Below are positions 41,952 to 50,351 of a DNA stretch of 64,000 bases, piece after piece. Numbering within the stretch: the first letter of the stretch is position 1; each line of letters begins with the position of its first letter. Made by a program: the position numbers and the translations under genes. The notes below the pieces were generated by a model. That model had not been told where the DNA came from. It ran no database searches and saw only the letters and a program-made list of their open reading frames with translations. The DNA comes from JAZFYD01 sp036443405 (GTDB taxonomy: Bacteria; Planctomycetota; PLA2), in assembly GCA_036443405.1 (NCBI GenBank), contig JAZFYD010000243.1:3056-67055 (forward strand). Reading direction: 5' to 3'.

Positions 41952-42701
41952 ATGGCTGGACACTCACACTGGGCCGGGATCAAACACAAGAAGGCCGCGA
42001 CGGACAAGAAGCGCGGCAAGATCTTCTCCAAGATCGCCAACCTGATCATCTCGGCCGCCCGAAACGGCGGCGGCGACCCGGAGACCAACCTCGCGCTGCG
42101 GTACGCGATCGAGAAGGGGCGCGCCGCGAACATGCCGCGCGACACGATTGCGCGCGCGGTCAAAAAAGGAACCGGCGAGCTGGCCGGCGAGGAGATCCAC
42201 GAGCTCACCTACGAGGCGTACGCGCCGGGCGGCGCCGCGCTTCTGATCCACACGATCACGGACAACGTGAACCGGACCGGCGCGGACGTGCGCAGCATGC
42301 TCGAAAAACGCGGCGGCACGCTCGGCAAGCAGGGCAGCGTCTCCTGGAACTTCGAGCGCAAGGCGCTGTTCACGGTCGCGACGAGCGCGATCGGCGAGGA
42401 AGAGCTGTTCGACCTCGCTCTGGAGGCCGGCGCCGAGGACGTCTCGGACGAAGGCGAGTTCTATTCCATCACCGCCCCGCCGGAGTCGTTCGCGACACTC
42501 GCGGCGGCGCTGGAAGCCAAGGGCCTCAAACCCGACGCGAGCGAGTTGACCGACCTGCCCAAATCGCGGGTCATGCTGGAAGCGGACGCAGCGCGCAAGG
42601 TGCTCGCGCTCATCGAAACGCTCGAGGACCACGAGGATGTGCAGACGGCGATCACGAACGCCGACCTGCCGGACGAGGTCCTGGCGGAACTCGGCTCTTG
42701 A
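41952..42701 (+). CDS. yebC: YebC/PmpR/TACO1 family protein
   Basis: 249 residues, full-length family: MAGHSHWAGIKHKKAATDKKR at the start, then IISAARNGGGDPETNLALR, IEKGRAANMPRDTIARAVKK and TDNVNRTGADVRSMLEKRGG. YebC proteins were named as transcription regulators and are now tied to relieving ribosome stalling at proline-rich stretches. No ribosome-binding site; see the TATAAT just upstream. Its stop overlaps the MoxR start by 1 nt (TGATG). Confidence 0.95.
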   Translation: MAGHSHWAGIKHKKAATDKKRGKIFSKIANLIISAARNGGGDPETNLALRYAIEKGRAANMPRDTIARAVKKGTGELAGEEIHELTYEAYAPGGAALLIHTITDNVNRTGADVRSMLEKRGGTLGKQGSVSWNFERKALFTVATSAIGEEELFDLALEAGAEDVSDEGEFYSITAPPESFATLAAALEAKGLKPDASELTDLPKSRVMLEADAARKVLALIETLEDHEDVQTAITNADLPDEVLAELGS

Positions 42702-43633
42702 TGCGCGAACAGATCGACCGGCTCGAAGAGACGATCAACGGCGTCTTCCTGGGCAAATCTTCCGTCGTGCGGCTTGTGCTCACGTCGTTTTTCGCGGGCG
42801 GCCACATCCTGCTTGAAGACGTTCCCGGGGTCGGCAAGACGATTCTCGCGCGAACGCTCGCCCGCTGCATCGACGGCCACTTCCGCCGCATCCAGTTCAC
42901 GGCGGATCTGCTGCCCAGTGACATCGTCGGCACGTCGATCTTCAACCAACAAACCAGTGCGTTCGAATTCCGGCCGGGTCCGGTGTTCGCGCAGGTCGTG
43001 CTCGGTGACGAGATCAACCGAACGACGCCGCGTACCCAGTCCGCGTTGCTCGAAGCGATGAACGAAGGCAGCATCAGCTTGGACGGCGTCACGCACGCGC
43101 TGCCGCAACCGTTCATCGTGATCGCCACGCAAAATCCGTACGAGTTCGAGGGCACCTACCCGCTGCCCGAGTCGCAACTCGACCGTTTCATGATGCGCAT
43201 CGAGATCGGCTACCCCAACATGGACGCGGAACATCGCATGCTCGTGGCTCAACAGGAGCGCCACCCGTTCCACGATGTTTCACCCGTCATGCACGCGCGC
43301 GATGTGGAGAAGATCCAACAGGCCGTCCGGCGTATCCGCGTGGACGAGTCGCTTCGTGGCTACCTCTTGGCGATCGTCGCCGCGACGCGCAAGGACAGCC
43401 GCATCCGCATCGGCATCTCGCCGCGCGGATCCGTCGCGCTGCAGCGCGCGGCGCAGTCCCGCGCCTTTCTCGATGGCCGCGAATTCGTCGTGCCCGACGA
43501 CATCAAGGTCCTCGCAGGGCCGGTGCTCGGCCACCGGATGGTGCCGCGCGGCGCCATGCCCGACGAAGGCTCGTTCAAAGAGCGCGTCGCGCTGATGCAA
43601 GAGATCACGTCGTCCATCGAAGTCCCGATCTAG
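42701..43633 (+). CDS. MoxR-family AAA+ ATPase
   Basis: 310 residues. Walker A GVGKT within DVPGVGKTILART (41-53), Walker B VVLGDEINR, sensor ATQNPYEFEGTYPLPESQLDRF, and the C-terminal lid with SPRGSVALQRAAQSRA. MoxR ATPases act as chaperones, often beside DUF58 and vWA-domain genes; none of those follow here, so the partner is elsewhere. Starts at ATG 42701, coupled to yebC by a 1-nt overlap. Confidence 0.93.
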   Translation: MREQIDRLEETINGVFLGKSSVVRLVLTSFFAGGHILLEDVPGVGKTILARTLARCIDGHFRRIQFTADLLPSDIVGTSIFNQQTSAFEFRPGPVFAQVVLGDEINRTTPRTQSALLEAMNEGSISLDGVTHALPQPFIVIATQNPYEFEGTYPLPESQLDRFMMRIEIGYPNMDAEHRMLVAQQERHPFHDVSPVMHARDVEKIQQAVRRIRVDESLRGYLLAIVAATRKDSRIRIGISPRGSVALQRAAQSRAFLDGREFVVPDDIKVLAGPVLGHRMVPRGAMPDEGSFKERVALMQEITSSIEVPI

Positions 43634-43780
43634 CCACCCCGAACGGTTCCTGGAACCACGCAGCCACGACGCAAACTGGGCGCCGCACACGGGTTACAGC
43701 GATCATCTGCGGGACACGCACCCGCACTCCAGGCTCATCGCGCGAGCAGAACGCCTGGAAGGCGGATTTCACCTCCCAAA

Positions 43781-43800
43781 GTGCGGCAGCCGTGCCGCAC
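43781..43800. terminator. Hairpin between moxR and hemD
   Basis: GTGCGGCA (43781-43788) pairs perfectly with TGCCGCAC (43793-43800) around a GCCG loop, in the 234-bp gap between convergent genes. No T-run, so termination is likely but not certain. Nothing else is recognised in the gap. Confidence 0.4.
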
Positions 43801-43867
43801 CCGACTGTCATAAATTACTGCCTTGCAACGGATTGTGACGGCGACATGGGGATCCTGGAACCGCCCG

Positions 43868-44497
43868 CTAGAGTTCGGCGTCCAACAGCGGCAACTCCCC
43901 CGCTTCGAGTGCCGCGGCCGTCGTCAGGCCGCGCGCCCAAAACCGGGCGTTGGTTTCGACGCCAAGCGCGCAATACGCCTCCACCGCGGACGGGGCGTGG
44001 AAGCAGATCACGTCGGCGTCGACGAACGCGTTGCGATCGACATTAGGCAACGCCACGGTCCGATACACGGCCGCGTGTACGACGTCGGCGCCCGCCGCGA
44101 CGAGCGCGTGTCCCAGATCCAGATGGGCGGCCTCCGCGCGCGGCCACAACAGGCGTTGCCCCGAGCACCCGCCCCACGCTTTCGCCAACTCCGCGCCGCC
44201 GCCCGCGCCGATGACCTGCAACTCGATGCCGCGCACGCGCAGCGCGTCGGCCGTCGCGGGGCCGACCGCGCCCACCCGCGGCCAGGAACAACCCTCGGGC
44301 GCGCGCTCGACGGCGGATACGCTTGTGAACAACACACCGTCGAACTCCGACGGATCGGGAAAGGCCGCCACCGCCTCGATGCGTGTGAGCGGAACCTCTG
44401 ACACCGTGTGGCCCGCCTGTTCCAGGTCGGCGCGTTGTTTCGCGTTGCGGCCCGCGGGCCTGGTCAACACGATGCGCAACCGGACATCGTTTGCCAT
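43868..44497 (-). CDS. hemD: Uroporphyrinogen-III synthase
   Basis: 209 residues with the divergent two-domain HemD pattern: IVLTRPAGRNAKQ at the start, VSEVPLTRIEAV, DGVLFTSVSAVE, AVGPATADALRVRG, and VYRTVALP followed by DVICFHAPSAVEAY. It closes hydroxymethylbilane to uroporphyrinogen III in tetrapyrrole synthesis. A weakly conserved family, hence moderate confidence. Start ATG 44497 overlaps the FHA gene stop by 1 nt; no other heme gene is nearby. Confidence 0.82.
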   Translation of the reverse strand: MANDVRLRIVLTRPAGRNAKQRADLEQAGHTVSEVPLTRIEAVAAFPDPSEFDGVLFTSVSAVERAPEGCSWPRVGAVGPATADALRVRGIELQVIGAGGGAELAKAWGGCSGQRLLWPRAEAAHLDLGHALVAAGADVVHAAVYRTVALPNVDRNAFVDADVICFHAPSAVEAYCALGVETNARFWARGLTTAAALEAGELPLLDAEL

Positions 44498-45657
44498 CAG
44501 CTGTCGCCGAGGCGGGATAACAGGTTCTTCGCGCGGGCGTGCCCCGGCTGCGCGCCCAACGCCTCCCCAAGCAACGCCTTGGCCTCGCGGTTCAGATACC
44601 GCGCGGCACACCAGTGCGCGAGATCGACCTGCGCGTCCACGTCCCCCTTCTTCAACGCCGCATGCGATTGCGCGGCGCTGCGCTCCAACGCCACCCGGTC
44701 GAACACGCCGCGCAGCTTGGCGCGCCCGATTTCATACAAGAGACCATCGGGTGCCGTTCCTTCGACGACGATCCTGTCCCAGCGCGTCACCTTGAGCGGA
44801 AAGAACAGGCCGCTTCTCAGTTCCAAGAGCTGGGGAAACTCAGCGACGCTCGCGAACATGGCCGGCGGCAGCGCGCCGACCTCCGCGCGTTCGGTTTTCT
44901 TGGGTCTTATCGATGCCGTCTCCGCGGACCCCGTCTCGGGCGCAGACATACCGCCCCCCATGGGATCGTCCATCCCGCCCCCGCGCGACGGGTCGCCGGC
45001 CGAATCCGGAGCGTCGAGACCCGTTGCTGTGTCCTTCGCCCCCATCGCGTTCTCGGCCTCTTCGTGCGTCGACGAACTTCCGCCGTCTTCTTGAGAACCG
45101 CCAGGCCGTCCGACCAAAACGCCCACCAAGACACCAACGGTCAGAAGCAACAGCCCACCAACACCGACCGCGATCCACTTCCACTTCGCCGCATCGCCGC
45201 CCGACGGCGCGGACGGCGCGGATGCGTGCGTCACCGGGCGCGCCACGCGGGCGGGCGGGTGAGGTTCGCTCGCGGGCTTTTGTTCAACGGCGGGCGGCGG
45301 CAGGGGCGGCAGAGCCGTCGCGGGCGCCGCTGCCGCGGGAGCCCCCACGGGTGCGGGCGGCGGCGTGTGATGGAACGTAACCACCGCCTGGCCGAAGTGG
45401 ACAAAGTCCCCGGCCTCGACCGTGCTCGGCATCTGCGCCGTCAGCGCCGCACCGTTGATCCGAGTTCCGGTGGTGGAGCCGAGGTCCGTGATCTTGACGA
45501 GGTCCCCATCCACCTCGACAAGCGCATGCCGTCGCGAAACGGTGGAGTGCTCGAGCAGCAAATCACTGACGGCCGCGTCGCGCCCCACGACGGTAATCCG
45601 CCGCTCGAGCTCGAGCACGAGCCGCCCTTGAGGTCCATCCCAAACGAGAACCGCCAT
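44497..45657 (-). CDS. FHA-domain membrane protein
   Basis: 386 residues from ATG 45657; an ATG at 45687 would add ten. The FHA domain occupies about 1-100 (VVGRDAAVSDLLLEHSTVSR, RHALVEVDGD, DLGSTTGTRING) and binds phosphothreonine peptides. A Pro/Ala-rich linker, a transmembrane helix (about 165-190), a Gly/Ser/Asp-rich segment and a C-terminal TPR-like part (SHAALKKGDVDAQVDLAHWC onward) follow. Coupled to hemD, which is not an expected partner. Confidence 0.83.
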   Translation of the reverse strand: MAVLVWDGPQGRLVLELERRITVVGRDAAVSDLLLEHSTVSRRHALVEVDGDLVKITDLGSTTGTRINGAALTAQMPSTVEAGDFVHFGQAVVTFHHTPPPAPVGAPAAAAPATALPPLPPPAVEQKPASEPHPPARVARPVTHASAPSAPSGGDAAKWKWIAVGVGGLLLLTVGVLVGVLVGRPGGSQEDGGSSSTHEEAENAMGAKDTATGLDAPDSAGDPSRGGGMDDPMGGGMSAPETGSAETASIRPKKTERAEVGALPPAMFASVAEFPQLLELRSGLFFPLKVTRWDRIVVEGTAPDGLLYEIGRAKLRGVFDRVALERSAAQSHAALKKGDVDAQVDLAHWCAARYLNREAKALLGEALGAQPGHARAKNLLSRLGDS

Positions 45658-45879
45658 TGGATGACAAGGATAATAGATCCTTGGCATCCACCTCGGCCTT
45701 GGCCTCGGCCTCGTGCGCCGGACCCCGCCTCTCTCGGTCCCCCGGCCGCTCCCCTCGCCCCTAATCGACGCGACCGCGCACCCAGCCCGCGGACCGATCG
45801 CGGGTGGTCGTGCTGCGGATGCGAAACACGCACACCACACCCACGGACGAAGATCGAATTGGAAACGGACGCTCGCCGA

Positions 45880-46293
45880 CTAACGCTTGCTGAACTGGAA
45901 GCGACGTCGCGCACCGCGCTGGCCGTACTTCTTGCGCTCTTTCATGCGGGCATCGCGGGTCAGGAACCCGCCATCTCGCAGCGTCGGCTCGGTCTCGGCG
46001 TCGATGCGCAGTAGCGCGCGGGCGATGCCAAGGCGGACGGCACCGGACTGACCGAGCGGGCCACCACCGTTGACGTTGACCTTGACGTCGTACTTGCTCT
46101 CGGCTTCGGTCGCGCGCAGCGGGCCGAGAACCTGGTTCTGCATGTCGACGGTCGGGAAGAACTCTTTGAACGCCTTGCCGTTGAGCGTGATCTCGCCGGT
46201 GCCGGGGAACAGACGGACCCGGGCGACCGCGGTCTTGCGGCGGCCGGTGCCCCAAACGAAGTTCGCTTTGTCGTTAGTCTTCTGCTCGCTCAT
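45880..46293 (-). CDS. rpsI: 30S ribosomal protein S9
   Basis: 137 residues with the S9 motifs GTGRRKTAVARVRLFPG, TLNGKAFKEFFP, GGGPLGQSGAVRLGIARAL and the basic tail RDARMKERKKYGQ, ending GARRRFQFSKR. Part of the small-subunit head near the P-site. The start ATG 46293 overlaps the rplM stop by 1 nt (TGATG). The 222-bp gap before the FHA gene holds no gene. Confidence 0.97.
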   Translation of the reverse strand: MSEQKTNDKANFVWGTGRRKTAVARVRLFPGTGEITLNGKAFKEFFPTVDMQNQVLGPLRATEAESKYDVKVNVNGGGPLGQSGAVRLGIARALLRIDAETEPTLRDGGFLTRDARMKERKKYGQRGARRRFQFSKR

Positions 46294-46739
46294 CAGGCGT
46301 TCCTTCCGGTGCCGAGGTTGAGCGGCTCCGGCTTCTGCGCGGCGTGACGATGCTCACTGCCGGCGTAGATCTTGAGTTTCTTCAGCATGTGACGGCCCAT
46401 GCGCGACTTCGGCAGCATGCGGCGAACGGCCAACCGAACGATGTCCTCCGGGCGGCTGTCGCGCATCTGCTCCAGCGTGCGGGTCTTACGGCCGCTCGGC
46501 CAACCCGTGTACCACTGGTAGATCTTCTTTTCGTCCTTCGCGCCCGTCGCCTGGACCTCCGCCGCGTTGATCACCACGACAAAATCGCCGGTGTCGATGT
46601 GGGCGGTGTAGGTCGGCCGGTGCTTGCCCATCAGGATCATGGCAATGCGCACGGCGGCGCGGCCGAGCACCTCATTCTTGGCGTCGATCAAATACCAGTG
46701 GGGAGTAATCTCCCCCGCTTTGGCCATCGGAGTCTTCAC
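46293..46739 (-). CDS. rplM: 50S ribosomal protein L13
   Basis: 148 residues; L13 motifs HWYLIDAKNEVLGRAAVRIA, GDFVVVINAAEV, KIYQWYTGWPSGRKT, RRMLPKSRMGRHMLKKLKIY. The start is GTG 46739, since the N-terminal MKTxMAK matches other L13 proteins; the ATG at 46727 is less likely. First gene of rplM-rpsI, preceded by a 5'-leader hairpin and a good promoter. Confidence 0.97.
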   Translation of the reverse strand: MKTPMAKAGEITPHWYLIDAKNEVLGRAAVRIAMILMGKHRPTYTAHIDTGDFVVVINAAEVQATGAKDEKKIYQWYTGWPSGRKTRTLEQMRDSRPEDIVRLAVRRMLPKSRMGRHMLKKLKIYAGSEHRHAAQKPEPLNLGTGRNA

Positions 46740-46755
46740 GGGCGTTTTTCTCGTG

Positions 46756-46780
46756 CTAGCGGCCCCCGAATCCCCGCTAG
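46756..46780 (-). other. Leader hairpin of the rplM-rpsI mRNA
   Basis: CTAGCGG (46756-46762) pairs with CCGCTAG (46774-46780), between the promoter and the rplM start. Ribosomal leaders often carry autoregulatory structures; whether this one does is unknown. Confidence 0.4.
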
Positions 46781-46822
46781 GAAAGCTGGGAAGGCTGGGG
46801 GCCTCGCTGAATGGAAACGGAG

Positions 46823-46851
46823 AACGTAAGCGCGATTCCGTGGCCTGTCAA
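46823..46851 (-). promoter_or_regulatory. Sigma-70-like promoter of rplM-rpsI
   Basis: On the minus strand, TTGACA (46846-46851) and TACGTT (46823-46828) with a 17-bp spacer. It starts within the last codons of the unknown membrane gene, so the ribosomal pair has its own promoter inside the end of the dcw-linked block. Confidence 0.6.
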
Positions 46852-47960
46852 TCTTGGAGCGCGACCGCGCTGCGCCGGCACAGCCGGATCTCCCCGGGCG
46901 CGTTCGTCGGCGGCCTGAACTCCCCCGTCGGATCCACGGGCCCTCCGGCCGGCTCGACGTGCTCCGTCACAAAGATCCGGGTCATACCCGGCTCCGCCGA
47001 CCCCGCCGTACCCGGACTCTCCCACCACGCACCGCCGCGTTCCAAAAACGGAACCGGCTGCTCGCCCGGCCCCGGCATCGGGGCCAACCCGGGCCTCAGC
47101 GTGACCGCGACCCGGTAAATCCGGCGGCGAACGTGCCCGTCCAGCACGAAGACCTCCTCGATCCGGCCGGCGGCCACGGGGCGATCGACCCGCTCGGGCA
47201 AGACGGCGCCCAAACCGGCTCCCGCGATCCCGACGAGCGCTCCCATGCCGAGCAGCAGGCGACGGTCGACGCGGAACAGAGCTCCGCCGAGAATCAGGAG
47301 CCCAAACGCGATGCCGGATCCCAAGACGACGAGGCGGGCTTGATCCAGCGCATCCGGAGCCACCTCCGCGGGCGGGAGATCCTTGTAGAGATCGGGCCGC
47401 GCGGACGCAGCTCGCGCCACACGCAGCGGGCGCACCGGCCCAGCGCGCGCGAGCACCTCCTTGGGATCGCCGCCGCCGCCGGCAACGTCGCCGCCACCGC
47501 GTCCCCACTTCTCGAGCGCGCGATCGCGCCGCGACTCCTGAAGCAGGTAAACCCGGTCGAACAGATCCAAGGAGTTCCAAAGCCCTGGAACGTCGCCCTC
47601 GCGGACGTGTACGGCTTTCACGGGTTCACCGTCGGCTCCTTTGAGCCCGGCGGCCAGGTTGTCGGGACCGGCGCCGAGCAATAGCACCAGCCGCGTGTTC
47701 TCCGGCACCGCGTCGAGTTCCAACAAGACCGCGCCGGACGCATCGACGACCGCACACGGCGTCCGCGAAACGCGCACGTATGTCATCTCGCCGTCTCTCA
47801 AACGGTAGGTCCACCCGTCGATGGAGACCGTTACGTCGATGGTCGATCGCAGCGCGAGCGGAACGCCGGGGCGCGCATAGGGGCCGAGCGGCGCTTCGAC
47901 GGTGATGCCGGCGTCCGCCAGCGCGACCGTCGACAGCCAGAGAACAAGGAGCGCTCTCAC
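46848..47960 (-). CDS. Unknown membrane protein, last gene of the dcw-linked block
   Basis: 370 residues from GTG 47960. A signal or anchor helix at 1-16 (VRALLVLWLSTVALA). Residues 20-240 are exported and contain beta-type segments (TVEAPLGPYARPGVPLALRS). Two helices follow near 245-265 and 270-290, then a C-terminal domain. No family recognised. The start overlaps the stop of the preceding membrane gene (GTGA), so the two and ftsQ appear co-translated. It occupies the place that ftsZ has in many bacteria. Confidence 0.7.
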   Translation of the reverse strand: MRALLVLWLSTVALADAGITVEAPLGPYARPGVPLALRSTIDVTVSIDGWTYRLRDGEMTYVRVSRTPCAVVDASGAVLLELDAVPENTRLVLLLGAGPDNLAAGLKGADGEPVKAVHVREGDVPGLWNSLDLFDRVYLLQESRRDRALEKWGRGGGDVAGGGGDPKEVLARAGPVRPLRVARAASARPDLYKDLPPAEVAPDALDQARLVVLGSGIAFGLLILGGALFRVDRRLLLGMGALVGIAGAGLGAVLPERVDRPVAAGRIEEVFVLDGHVRRRIYRVAVTLRPGLAPMPGPGEQPVPFLERGGAWWESPGTAGSAEPGMTRIFVTEHVEPAGGPVDPTGEFRPPTNAPGEIRLCRRSAVALQD

Positions 47961-48520
47961 TTGGCCTCCCGCGGGCGAACCAACGCAACAACGGGCCAGG
48001 CCATGAGCGCCAGGACGCCGGGCATCGACAACGGACCTCCCGACTCGATGCGCACCGCGGCACCCCACGGCGAGAGCGGTCGCCACGCCGCGGCATCGCC
48101 ACCGCCGAACTCGGCGACCAGGTACGCCAGCGCAAAGGGCGCAACCAGGAGCAGGACCATCGTCGGGAGATACAGCGCGCCGACACGGCGCCCAACGAGA
48201 GCGCGACCGGCCGATCCCGCCACCGCGCACAACGCGAGCAGTCCGAACGAGCGCAAGAGCACGTCGGCGCCCCCACGACCGTACGAGGCCGCGGCGACCG
48301 CAGGTCCCGCGAGAAGCCAGGGCAGAAACCCGAGGCCCCAACCCGGCGTATCCACGAGCGCGGGCGAAATCAGGAGCGCATGCACCGCGGCGAGGCCAAG
48401 GACGAGACCGAGCGGCCCGCCGCCCCTTTTCGGCTCCACGATGTAGAGCGCCGCCACCAGCAGCAAGAGGAGAATCAGGGCCGAGGCCGCCTCTTTGGGC
48501 GGCACGGCTTTCCGGATCAT
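47957..48520 (-). CDS. Unknown polytopic membrane protein after ftsQ
   Basis: 187 residues, almost wholly hydrophobic: helices at about 11-29, 36-52, 62-80, 88-105, 116-135 and 163-180. No domain recognised. ATG 48520 overlaps the ftsQ stop (ATGA), and its stop overlaps the next start (GTGA). Its position in the dcw operon, where ftsA would be, suggests a part in envelope growth or division. Inference from context only. Confidence 0.7.
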   Translation of the reverse strand: MIRKAVPPKEAASALILLLLLVAALYIVEPKRGGGPLGLVLGLAAVHALLISPALVDTPGWGLGFLPWLLAGPAVAAASYGRGGADVLLRSFGLLALCAVAGSAGRALVGRRVGALYLPTMVLLLVAPFALAYLVAEFGGGDAAAWRPLSPWGAAVRIESGGPLSMPGVLALMAWPVVALVRPREAK

Positions 48521-49467
48521 AGGTCCGTCGATTTTCGCAGATAGAGCGTGCCGTACCGGACGTCGATTTCGCGGCCCCGCACGCGTTCGAGATCTTCCGC
48601 CACCTCGATCAGGTACGCGATCTTCTTGGCGACGGAGTTTTCGCGCACGCCCGGCCCGGGCCGGCCCCAGCGAACCCGGATGCCGTCGCTCCCCAGGAGG
48701 ACGACCCCCTGCCGCTGATCGCGCGCACCCGAAACGTCGATGCGGTACAAACCGAGCGGCGCCAAATCCGCGAGGTGCGGTGCGATCTCCGCCAGCGTAT
48801 CGAGACCGATGCGCACTGCGCCGTGCCGCCAGCGTTCGCCCGCGACCGGCGCGTCGCCGGGAACCGGTCCGATGCGAAACAGGCCGCTGCTGATTCCGGC
48901 GTAGGCCTTTGCCGGAAGCACGATCTGATCGAATGTGACCGGGTGGCTCGCGTCGGCGGTCGCCAGCACGGCATAGGGCCGGCGCAACTCGACCTCCAAC
49001 GAATAACGGCGCGGCCAATGGCGTCGGACGCGATGCACGCGCTCGACACCGGGCAGCACTTCGAGGGCGCGGCGGATCTTCTGATCGAATCGCGAGTCGA
49101 AGAGGCTGATCGGCCCCAGCGCGCGCAGTTGGTCTTCGAGCGGTGCCACGACCGCGATGTCCCCCCATGCGGGCGCAGCCAGGGAGACCTCGGTCGGGAA
49201 TGCCAGGAATCGGGTGTCGTGCAGGAGGCCGCGTTGCAGAGCGCGCATTCCGAAAAACGAACCGACGACGATCAACGCGATCCAAGTCGCGCGCGAGTTG
49301 GCCAACACCGCGCCGATCTCGCGCGTCTCCGCGCCCCACGAGGCGATTCGCTCCCCCGCGGATGCGAACCTGGTCCACACCTTGTCCAGCGCCACCGCGA
49401 TCGGCGAGCGACCCAACGACTTGGACCGCGAGCGCTTCTTCTTGCTCTTTTTCTTCTTGCCGCTCAT
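48517..49467 (-). CDS. ftsQ: Cell division protein FtsQ/DivIB type
   Basis: 316 residues. A long basic N-terminus (KKKKSKKKRSRSKSLGRSP), one transmembrane helix at about 60-78, then a POTRA-like domain (about 130-200: ISLFDSRFDQKIRRALEVLP and VRRHWPRRYSLEVELRRPYA) and the FtsQ beta domain. It links early and late divisome proteins in the periplasm. The position after murB is canonical. Weak overall similarity is normal for FtsQ. Coupled to murB (ATGA) and to the membrane gene downstream. Confidence 0.82.
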   Translation of the reverse strand: MSGKKKKSKKKRSRSKSLGRSPIAVALDKVWTRFASAGERIASWGAETREIGAVLANSRATWIALIVVGSFFGMRALQRGLLHDTRFLAFPTEVSLAAPAWGDIAVVAPLEDQLRALGPISLFDSRFDQKIRRALEVLPGVERVHRVRRHWPRRYSLEVELRRPYAVLATADASHPVTFDQIVLPAKAYAGISSGLFRIGPVPGDAPVAGERWRHGAVRIGLDTLAEIAPHLADLAPLGLYRIDVSGARDQRQGVVLLGSDGIRVRWGRPGPGVRENSVAKKIAYLIEVAEDLERVRGREIDVRYGTLYLRKSTDL

Positions 49468-50351
49468 GTCAGCCACCGCCGCACTTCGATTTCGAGATCC
49501 ACGTGATGGACCTGGGACACCTTCGTCCGCACCCGGTCGATCAGCGCCAGCACGTCGGCTGCCGACGCCCCGCCATCGTTTTCGATGAAGTTGGCGTGTA
49601 TGTCCGAGACGCGCGCCGCGCCCACCATGTTGTTTCTGCACCCCGCCGTGTCGATGAGACGCCCGGCCGAATCTCCGGCAGGGTTCCTAAACACGCAACC
49701 CGCGTTGCCGACCCACCCGGGTTGGGTTTGCCGCCGCTCCTTGACGATGGCGCGAGCAAAGCCGCGCACGACGGACGGCTCGCTCGGGTCGAGTCGCAAC
49801 CAGGCGCGCAAGACGATGCGATCGCCCACCGCGCTCTTCCGATAACGGAAGAAACTCGCGGGCGGTTCGAACGACTCCAAATCGCCATCGCGCGTCAGCA
49901 GTTCGAGAAAGACCACGCGGCTGCCGATGGCGCCGTGCTTCCCTCCCGCGTTGCCGAAGATCGCGCCGCCGATGCGGCCGGGAATGCCCGCGAGGCACTC
50001 GGTGCCGCTCAGCCCCGCCGAACCGGCCGCGCGCACCGCGGCGATCAAACGCGCTCCGGCCTCTGCGACGAGCACCGGCCCGTTCGTGCCGACCGCGTTC
50101 AAACGGTTCAAGCTGATGACCGCGCCTTCAATCGGTTCGTCGCCGACGAGCAGGTTGCTGCCCCCGCCGAGGATGCGAAACGGCATTCCGATCCGGCGCA
50201 GCATCGCGACGGACTCAAGGAGTTCCTCGGTGTCCGCGGGTTCGAGATAGACGCGTGCGTCGCCGCCGATGCGCCACGTCGTCAGCGGCGCCAACGAGTG
50301 GTCGGTCGCGACGAGGCCTCTAAAGCGCCTGTGCCAGTCGACCGGCAACAT
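49464..50351 (-). CDS. murB: UDP-N-acetylenolpyruvoylglucosamine reductase
   Basis: 295 residues, a type II-like length. FAD-binding PLTTWRIGGDARVYL, RILGGGSNLLVGD, GTECLAGIPGRIGGAIFGNAGG, then GNAGCVFRNP and DSAGRLIDTAG. In the GCVF motif a Cys stands where E. coli MurB has its catalytic Ser. It reduces UDP-GlcNAc-enolpyruvate to UDP-MurNAc. The start ATG 50351 overlaps murC by 32 nt, the largest overlap of the cluster. Between murC and ftsQ. Confidence 0.95.
   Translation of the reverse strand: MLPVDWHRRFRGLVATDHSLAPLTTWRIGGDARVYLEPADTEELLESVAMLRRIGMPFRILGGGSNLLVGDEPIEGAVISLNRLNAVGTNGPVLVAEAGARLIAAVRAAGSAGLSGTECLAGIPGRIGGAIFGNAGGKHGAIGSRVVFLELLTRDGDLESFEPPASFFRYRKSAVGDRIVLRAWLRLDPSEPSVVRGFARAIVKERRQTQPGWVGNAGCVFRNPAGDSAGRLIDTAGCRNNMVGAARVSDIHANFIENDGGASAADVLALIDRVRTKVSQVHHVDLEIEVRRWLT

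Noticed and set aside
41217..41963. 248-codon open frame on the minus strand across the structured gap
   Set aside because: It runs antisense to the end of the preceding gene and through inverted repeats, with low-complexity composition and no family resemblance.
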